Shown here one piece after another: positions 59,205 through 64,000 of a stretch of DNA of 64,000 nt. The DNA comes from Nocardioides terrae (lineage in GTDB: Bacteria > Actinomycetota > Actinomycetes > Propionibacteriales > Nocardioidaceae). The stretch lies in the NCBI RefSeq assembly GCF_900112345.1, contig NZ_FOLB01000004.1:62001-126000 (forward strand), in the 5' to 3' direction. The notes beneath the pieces were generated by a model. The model was not told where the DNA came from. It was given only the letters and a program-made list of their open reading frames with translations, and did not search any database. Position 1 is the stretch's first letter. Each line of letters starts with the position of its first letter. The position numbers and the translations under genes were made by a program.

Positions 59205-59899
59205 TCGTCCTCCGGAAGTTCCTGCAGGTCACGGACGCCGGCGCGCTCGCGCCCGCGCAGCATGTACGACGGCAGCTCGATCTCCGGCGCGTCGGGGGTG
59301 TCGTCGATCCAGCCGAGGTAGCCGAGGAACCGCTGCACGATGCCCCCGGTGAACCCCCAGAGGATGACGTCCTTGGCCGGGCCGATGAGGAAGCCGGGGG
59401 AGACCCAGCCGTTGCGCGGCGAGCGGACGGTGACCCGGTGGGTCGGGTCGCGCAGCTCGCTGATCGGCACCCGGTAGACCGCGTGCACCTCGTCGACGCT
59501 GGTCGGCTCGACCTCGCGCGGGTCGGCCCACCAGCCGACGACGGTGGTCACGACGTTGTCGCTCGGGGGGAGGTAGAGCTCCGGCAGTTGCCCGAGCACC
59601 TCCACGCCGGTGCGCTCGATGCCGGCCTCCTCCTCGGCCTCGCGCAGCGCCGCCTCGACGACTGTCTCGCCCGGGTCGAGCGCACCGCCGGGGAAGGAGA
59701 CCTGGCCGGGGTGGGAGCGCATCGTGTGGGAGCGCTCGGTCAGCAGCAGGTCGGGCCCGTGGGCGCCCTCCCCGAAGAGCATGAGCACCGCTGACCGACG
59801 GGGGGTGGTGCCCTCGGGGACGCCGAAGCCGGTGAGGTCGCGCCAGGTGATCGCCTCGAGCGCGCTCTCGACGGGGTCGAGCCAGGCGGGGCGGGTCAC
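59201..59899 (-). CDS. Nudix CoA pyrophosphatase-like hydrolase
   Basis: The 232-residue protein has a complete Nudix box SFPGGALDPGETVVEAALREAEEEAGI preceded by LLLTERSHTMRSHPGQ, the NUDT7/NUDT8 CoA-diphosphatase signature (LLTxRSxxLRxHxGQ). It probably cleaves CoA or CoA esters to phosphopantetheine and 3',5'-ADP. Start GTG 59897-59899 overlaps the TlpA stop (GTGA) and its stop overlaps marP. The pattern is longer at the C terminus than minimal family members. Confidence 0.92.
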   Translation of the reverse strand: MTRPAWLDPVESALEAITWRDLTGFGVPEGTTPRRSAVLMLFGEGAHGPDLLLTERSHTMRSHPGQVSFPGGALDPGETVVEAALREAEEEAGIERTGVEVLGQLPELYLPPSDNVVTTVVGWWADPREVEPTSVDEVHAVYRVPISELRDPTHRVTVRSPRNGWVSPGFLIGPAKDVILWGFTGGIVQRFLGYLGWIDDTPDAPEIELPSYMLRGRERAGVRDLQELPEDE

Positions 59900-60501
59900 A
59901 GCTGGATCCCCAGCTGGTCCTCGACCATCGCGACGACCTGGTCGACGGTGCCCAGTCCGCCCGCGACCGGCCCCTTGAGGTCGCCGTCGGCGGTCAGGAG
60001 GTAGAAGGTCGGATAGCCGCGGATGGTCAGGTCGGTGCCCTGGAGGTCCTGGCCGACGTCGGCGACCAGCGGATAGGTCACCCCTGAGGCCTTGGCGAGG
60101 TCGAGCGCGGCGCCGGGCATCGTGTCGCTGGAGTCGACCCCGAGGACGGGGACGCGGTCGCCGTACTTCTCGTAGAAGGCCGCCAGGGCCGGCATCTCCC
60201 GCCGGCACGGCTCACAGGCGGCGTACCAGAAGTTGAGGACCAACGGTCCCTTCAGCGTCGAGAGGTCGACGCGGCGCCCGCCGCCGAGGCAGGGGAGGGA
60301 GACATCGGGCAGTCCGCCGTCGGTCGTCTGGGCGGCCGGGCAGTCCTCGATCCCGGCCTGCTGCTTGACGACGCGGTAGGCGGGGGTGTCGAGCTTGACG
60401 TTGGACTCGTCGGGGGCGCTGACCTTCGGCGTGCCGTCGCAGGCAGCCAGGAGCACAAGCGCGATCACGGCGACGACCGCGCGCAGGAGCGCGCGGTGCA
60501 T
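59896..60501 (-). CDS. TlpA/ResA-like thioredoxin-fold lipoprotein
   Basis: The 201-residue protein has a lipoprotein signal (lipobox LAAC, Cys21) and a thioredoxin domain with redox motif Cys96-Glu-Pro-Cys99 (FWYAACEPC) and cis-proline IRGYPTF. Extra cysteines at 54 and 71 may pair. It would be a thiol oxidoreductase on the outer face of the membrane. In the operon nth-tlpA-nudix-marP it might supply thiol chemistry for MarP, whose activity depends on a disulfide; this is speculative. The ATG overlaps the nth stop by one base (TGATG). Confidence 0.9.
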   Translation of the reverse strand: MHRALLRAVVAVIALVLLAACDGTPKVSAPDESNVKLDTPAYRVVKQQAGIEDCPAAQTTDGGLPDVSLPCLGGGRRVDLSTLKGPLVLNFWYAACEPCRREMPALAAFYEKYGDRVPVLGVDSSDTMPGAALDLAKASGVTYPLVADVGQDLQGTDLTIRGYPTFYLLTADGDLKGPVAGGLGTVDQVVAMVEDQLGIQL

Positions 60502-61229
60502 CAGTTGGGCCCCTCGGTGCGCACCAGCGCGGCGGCGGCGATCGGGTCGGTCGGGCCGGCGCCGAAGGACGGGCAGAGCTTCGCCACCGGGCACGCGCCG
60601 CAGGCCGGCTTCTTGGCGTGGCAGACGCGGCGGCCGTGCCAGATGAGGTGGTGGCTGAGCATGGTCCAGTCGCGCTTCGGGAAGAGCTCGCCGACGGCGT
60701 GCTCGACCTTCACCGGGTCGGTCTCGGCCGTGAAGCCGAACCGCCGGGCGAGCCGGCCGAAGTGGGTGTCGACGGTGATGCCGGGCAGGTCGAAGGCGTT
60801 GCCCAGGACGACGTTGGCGGTCTTGCGCCCGACCCCGGGCAGCTTGACCAGCGCCTCCAGCTTGGCCGGGACCTCGCCGTCGTGGTCGGCCACCAGGGCC
60901 GCGCTCAGCTTGAGCAGCGCGTCGGTCTTGGCGCGGAAGAACCCGAGCGGCCCGACGATCGCCTCGAGCGTGGCGCGGTCGGCGGCGGCCATCGCCTTCG
61001 CGTCCGGGTAGGCGGCGAAGAGCTTCGGGCGTACGGCGTTGACCCGCTTGTCGGTGGTCTGCGCGCTGAGCACCGTGACCACCAGGCACTCGAAGGGGTT
61101 GTCGAAGTCCAGCTCGGCCTTCGCGTCGGGGTAGGTCACCGCGAGGATCCGGTCGATCCTGCGAGCGCGCCGGACGAGCGCCGTCCTGGTCTCGTCGGCG
61201 CTCGGGGAGGTCACAGCGGGGCCCGGCAC
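60501..61229 (-). CDS. nth: endonuclease III
   Basis: The 242-residue DNA glycosylase/AP lyase removes oxidised pyrimidines. It has [16 protein letters not shown] [12 protein letters not shown], helix-hairpin-helix [13 protein letters not shown] with catalytic Lys136, Asp154 in TVDTHFGRL, and a [4Fe-4S] loop with cysteines 203, 210, 213 and 219. GTG 61229 is chosen because TACCCT lies seven bases upstream on this strand, matching the leaderless arrangement; GTG 61214 is an alternative. It heads the nth-tlpA-nudix-marP operon and is divergent from crp. Confidence 0.95.
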   Translation of the reverse strand: MPGPAVTSPSADETRTALVRRARRIDRILAVTYPDAKAELDFDNPFECLVVTVLSAQTTDKRVNAVRPKLFAAYPDAKAMAAADRATLEAIVGPLGFFRAKTDALLKLSAALVADHDGEVPAKLEALVKLPGVGRKTANVVLGNAFDLPGITVDTHFGRLARRFGFTAETDPVKVEHAVGELFPKRDWTMLSHHLIWHGRRVCHAKKPACGACPVAKLCPSFGAGPTDPIAAAALVRTEGPN

Positions 61230-61389
61230 GGCCCCAAGGGTACGGCTCGCCGCGGACAATCCCATTCCGGACCACGCGGACGGTGACCGGCCGCGCGGCA
61301 GGGCGTCCGCGCTGTGAGGCATTGCACTGGATAGGATCGGGCTGATGGACCTGCCGTGGGCGGGGCCGACGGCTTGGAGGAGGTTCGGG
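61230..61389. promoter_or_regulatory. divergent nth/crp promoter region
   Basis: Two -10-like hexamers face away from each other: TACCCT (minus strand, 61237-61242) for nth and TAGGAT (61332-61337) for crp. TGTGA (61313-61317) followed by ATTGCAC resembles a degenerate CRP half-site pair just upstream of the crp -10. The predicted crp leader (about 61344-61389) carries GGAGGAGG before GTG 61390. Confidence 0.5.
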
Positions 61390-62067
61390 GTGGACAACGA
61401 CGTACTCCGTCAGGCGCCGCTGTTCAGCGCGCTCGACGACGAGGCGATGGCGGCCCTCCACGCGTCGATGGCAGAGACCAGGCTGCGTCGCGGGGACGTG
61501 CTGTTCCACGAGGGCGACACGGGCGACAAGCTCTACGTCGTGCTCGAGGGCAAGGTGAAGCTCGGCCGCAGCTCCTCCGACGGTCGCGAGAACCTGCTGG
61601 CGATCATGGGCCCCGGCCAGATGTTCGGCGAGCTCTCGCTCTTCGACCCGGGCCCGCGCTCGGCGACCGTCACCGCCGTGACCGACGCGACCTTCGCCTC
61701 GCTCTCCCACGAGGACCTGCTCCGCTGGCTCGAGGGCCGCCCGGTCGTCGCCCGCGGCCTGCTGGCCCAGCTCGCCGGGCGGCTGCGCAAGGCCAACGAC
61801 GTGGTCGCCGACCTGGTCTTCTCCGACGTCCCCGGCCGCGTCGCCAAGGCGCTGCTCGACCTCGCCGACCGCTTCGGCCGCACCGCCGACGACGGCGTAC
61901 ACGTCCACCACGACCTCACCCAGGAGGAGCTCGCCCAGCTGGTCGGCGCCTCCCGTGAGACGGTCAACAAGGCGCTCGCCGACTTCGCCTCGCGCGGCTG
62001 GCTGCGCCTCGAGCCGCGCTCCGTCGTCATCATGGACGTCGAGCGGATGGCTCGCCGCGCCCGCTGA
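61390..62067 (+). CDS. crp: Crp/Fnr-family cAMP-responsive regulator
   Basis: The 225-residue protein has a cyclic-nucleotide-binding domain ([40 protein letters not shown] with the cAMP-contacting GELS and RSAT) and a winged helix ([24 protein letters not shown]). It strongly resembles mycobacterial Crp (Rv3676, 224 residues). GTG 61390 is chosen for its GGAGGAGG site and matching length; an upstream ATG 61345, seven bases from TAGGAT, would add 15 residues. Divergent nth agrees with the mycobacterial order. A possible autoregulatory site lies upstream. Confidence 0.95.
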   Translation: MDNDVLRQAPLFSALDDEAMAALHASMAETRLRRGDVLFHEGDTGDKLYVVLEGKVKLGRSSSDGRENLLAIMGPGQMFGELSLFDPGPRSATVTAVTDATFASLSHEDLLRWLEGRPVVARGLLAQLAGRLRKANDVVADLVFSDVPGRVAKALLDLADRFGRTADDGVHVHHDLTQEELAQLVGASRETVNKALADFASRGWLRLEPRSVVIMDVERMARRAR

Positions 62068-62086
62068 ACCGGGCCGATAGCACGCC

Positions 62087-62197
62087 GAGGGGTCAATCCC
62101 CACGCATCGAGGGGTCGATCCCATGCTTCGTGTGAAGCAGGGACCGACCCCTCGATGCGTCAGGATCGACTCTTCGGTGCGAAGGGATTGACTCCTC
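62087..62197. repeat. inverted array of five 14-bp boxes at 22-bp period
   Basis: Five copies of a box related to GAGGGGTCRATCCC occur: forward at 62087-62100 and 62109-62122, reverse at 62140-62153, 62162-62175 and 62184-62197. Starts within each orientation are exactly 22 bp apart, with 8-bp spacers of related sequence (such as CACGCATC and its near-complement GATGCGTC). The two halves face each other around a small hairpin (GCTTC/GAAGC, 62125-62139), so 62102-62117 and 62145-62160 form a perfect 16-bp stem. Each box core is itself nearly palindromic. It lies between convergent crp and a holin-like gene. Confidence 0.85.
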
Positions 62198-62204
62198 GGC
62201 GGGG

Positions 62205-62624
62205 TCAGACCTTGCCCTTGAGCGCCTTTGGGATCTCCTTGCCCTGCGCGATCGTCCGCTCCGGGGCCTTGACCTTCTTGACCTTCTTGATGCCGATGAA
62301 GACCAGGAGGGCGGCGAGGAGCAGGTAGAACGCGAAGACGATGAGGAAGGCCCAGTGCAGGGCGAGCCCGTCGCCGTTCCAGTGGATGAAGTAGGCGATC
62401 GCGACCGACAGCATGATGATCGCGAGCACGGCGAGGAAGCCGGCGGCGGCGAACATCGCGAGGCCGATGCCACCCGCCTGGACCGAGACCTTGAGCTCGG
62501 TCTTGGCGAGCTCGATCTCCTTGGAGACGAGGGTGGAGATGTCCCGGCTCGCGTCGGCGACGAGGCGGCCGATGGTGGGCTCCTCGACCGGCTGGATCTG
62601 GTGCTCGGCCTGGTGCTGGCCCAT
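62205..62624 (-). CDS. phage holin family protein (actinobacterial holin-X, superfamily III)
   Basis: The 139-residue protein has an amphipathic N-terminal helix (TIGRLVADASRDISTLVSKEIELAKTELK), two membrane segments (about 55-77 and 90-112) and a basic C-terminal tail (IKKVKKVKAPERT). This is the PF07332 actinobacterial holin-X layout; despite the name, chromosomal copies have no phage lysis neighbours and their role is unknown. The gene is close to, and converges on, the repeat array. Confidence 0.85.
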   Translation of the reverse strand: MGQHQAEHQIQPVEEPTIGRLVADASRDISTLVSKEIELAKTELKVSVQAGGIGLAMFAAAGFLAVLAIIMLSVAIAYFIHWNGDGLALHWAFLIVFAFYLLLAALLVFIGIKKVKKVKAPERTIAQGKEIPKALKGKV

Positions 62625-62670
62625 GCGTCCCCCTTCAGGTGGTGTGACTGCGATCCGACCTTATCGAGTC

Positions 62671-63957
62671 TCAGCGCTCGAAGGCGTCCGGTACCCCGTC
62701 GGCGTCCGCATCGACGGACTCGTCCTCACACAGCCGTCGATAGATCCGGTTGCGGGTGCGCAGCACGATCGTCGCGAGTACGCCGGCCACGACCGATCCG
62801 GTGATGACACCGACCTTCACCTGCTCGTCGGCGGCCGTCCCCGCGCCGAAGGCGAGCTCGCCGATCAGCAGCGCGACCGTGAAGCCGATGCCACCGAGCA
62901 GCGCCATGCCGATCACGTCGATCCAGGCCAGCTCCTCGTCGAGGTCGGCGCGGGTGAAGGTGGCCAGCAGCCAGGTCGACCCGGCGATGCCGACGCACTT
63001 CCCGAGGACGAGTCCGGCGACGATGCCGAGTGCCACGGGCTCGCGCACGGACGCGGTGAACCCGGACCAGCCGCCGAGGTGGACGCCCGCCGCGAAGAAC
63101 GCGAACACCGGCACGGCCACGCCCGCGCTGATCGGGCGGACAAGGTGCTCGATGTGCTCGGTGAGCCCGCGGCCGTCTGAGCCGTCGCGGCGCCGCACCG
63201 GCACGGTGAACGCGAGCAGCACGCCCGCCACCGTCGCGTGCACGCCGCTCATGTGCATGGCCCACCAGGCCAGCGCGGCCAACGGGACCAGCAGGAACGG
63301 GGTCCTGATCCGGTGCTGCACGAGGACGGCGAAGAGGGCGATCGGGACGAGGGCGAGCAGCAGGTAGCCCGGGCTCAGCTCGTCGGTGTAGAAGATCGCG
63401 ATCACGGTGATGCCGAGCAGGTCGTCGACGACCGCGAGGGCGAGCAGGAAGGTCCGCAGGCCGCTGGGCAGGTGGGTGCCCATCACGGCGAGCGCGGCGA
63501 GCGCGAAGGCGATGTCGGTGGCGGTCGGTACGGCCCACCCCACGGGATGGCCGGCGTCGACGAGGTTGACGGCGACGAAGAACAGCGCGGGCACGGCCAT
63601 GCCACCGACGGCCGCTGCCACCGGGAGGGCCGCGCGGCGCGGGTCGCGCAGGTCGCCGGCCACGAACTCCCGCTTGAGCTCCAGTCCGGCCACGAAGAAG
63701 AAGACAGCCAGCAGGCCCTCGGCCGCCCACTCGCCGACCGAGAGCCGAAGGTGGAGGGCGTTCGGCCCGAGGGACAGGTCGCGCAGGTCGGCGTACGACT
63801 CGTGCCACGGGGTGTTCGCCCACACGATCGCGACCACGGCTGCCGTGATGAGGAGGATGCCGCCGGTCGTCTCGGCGCGCAGGATGTCGGCGGTCCGGGA
63901 CGTCTCGAGCCACGTGCCCCGGGCGAAGAGGGGCGTACGTCGGCTGGGGCGGGTCAT
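62671..63957 (-). CDS. nhaA: Na+/H+ antiporter NhaA
   Basis: The 428-residue antiporter has about twelve membrane helices. NhaA marks are GLELKREF (91-98), TATDIAFAL with Asp148, and AVVDDLLGI with the ion-binding Asp178-Asp179. It exports Na+ in exchange for protons at alkaline pH. The C-terminal tail ends with DADADGVPD (416-424), a DxDxDGxxD calcium-binding-loop pattern not usual for NhaA. The start follows GGAGG. It is transcribed leftward from near the window edge; only 43 bp upstream are visible. Confidence 0.95.
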   Translation of the reverse strand: MTRPSRRTPLFARGTWLETSRTADILRAETTGGILLITAAVVAIVWANTPWHESYADLRDLSLGPNALHLRLSVGEWAAEGLLAVFFFVAGLELKREFVAGDLRDPRRAALPVAAAVGGMAVPALFFVAVNLVDAGHPVGWAVPTATDIAFALAALAVMGTHLPSGLRTFLLALAVVDDLLGITVIAIFYTDELSPGYLLLALVPIALFAVLVQHRIRTPFLLVPLAALAWWAMHMSGVHATVAGVLLAFTVPVRRRDGSDGRGLTEHIEHLVRPISAGVAVPVFAFFAAGVHLGGWSGFTASVREPVALGIVAGLVLGKCVGIAGSTWLLATFTRADLDEELAWIDVIGMALLGGIGFTVALLIGELAFGAGTAADEQVKVGVITGSVVAGVLATIVLRTRNRIYRRLCEDESVDADADGVPDAFER

Positions 63958-64000
63958 CGAGGCGTCCTCCGGGGTCGGTCGTGTCGTCGCCGACCAGGCT

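Noticed and set aside
62087..62197. CRISPR array
   Set aside because: Boxes are only 14 bp, spacers 8 bp and mutually similar, orientation flips midway, and no cas genes are present.
62205..62624. Prophage lysis gene
   Set aside because: The holin-X family is a common chromosomal actinobacterial family, and no endolysin, integrase or structural phage gene lies nearby.

Overview
The window is very GC-rich, densely coded DNA from an actinobacterium. The best guess is a member of the Nocardioidaceae (Nocardioides-like), an inference from gene content and not from a database search. Pointers are a WhiB4/WblA-type Wbl regulator, an MprAB-like two-component system, a TIGR03083 mycothiol-type enzyme, a type VII secretion (ESX-like) cluster, a LytR-C-domain protein, DUF5063 after recR, GTG/ATG start-stop overlaps and many leaderless-looking promoters (TAnnnT six or seven bases before a start codon). 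No phage, IS element or CRISPR array is visible; this is chromosomal backbone with accessory insertions.

Layout. 0-15 kb: end of zwf, an mprA-mprB-lipoprotein operon, a HAD dehalogenase, a DrrAB-type ABC exporter, an alpha/beta hydrolase plus SMP-30 lactonase divergent from an HxlR regulator, a MoxR-VWA pair, a WXG-like protein coupled to an alpha/beta hydrolase, an aminotransferase and a K+/Na+:H+ antiporter. 15-24 kb: a LytR-C protein and its 101-aa partner, a HerA/DUF853 ATPase, an unrecognised 59-aa gene, then a compact type VII secretion cluster (eccC divergent from two WXG100 genes, eccD and a 52-aa membrane protein), and a CDF transporter. 24-28 kb: a GH2 beta-galactosidase divergent from a LacI repressor around a perfect operator palindrome. 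28-36 kb: core block of tRNA-Ser(GGA), SRP RNA, epimerase, dnaX-ybaB-recR-DUF5063 and lysC-asd, with a probable internal start giving an aspartokinase beta subunit. 36-41.5 kb: a membrane protein, DUF2332, an HTH-citrate-synthase fusion with a nearby inverted repeat, a LOG hydrolase, a GNAT pseudogene, SpoIID and VanY-like cell-wall proteins.

41.7-64 kb: after tRNA-Pro(CGG) comes a block whose order resembles Mycobacterium tuberculosis Rv3683 to Rv3671c as I remember it: metallophosphoesterase, ponA2, whiB4, two Get3/ArsA-like ATPases, DUF4177, RidA, metallo-beta-lactamase-fold hydrolase, marP, Nudix CoA hydrolase, TlpA, nth and crp. It is interrupted at 48.5-55.8 kb by a VOC protein, a YdeI-like protein, a mycothiol-type enzyme, an FtsX/MacB-like ABC exporter and a NarL-type two-component system. 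The window ends with a striking inverted array of five 14-bp boxes at 22-bp period, a holin-X family protein and nhaA.

The most useful leads are the 22-bp-period array at 62.1 kb, the compact ESX-like cluster with arginine replacing the P-loop lysine in two of three EccC ATPase domains, the separate WXG-hydrolase pair, the HTH-citrate synthase with its nearby palindrome, a response regulator whose GTG start region is tandemly triplicated, and several small genes shorter than 60 codons.
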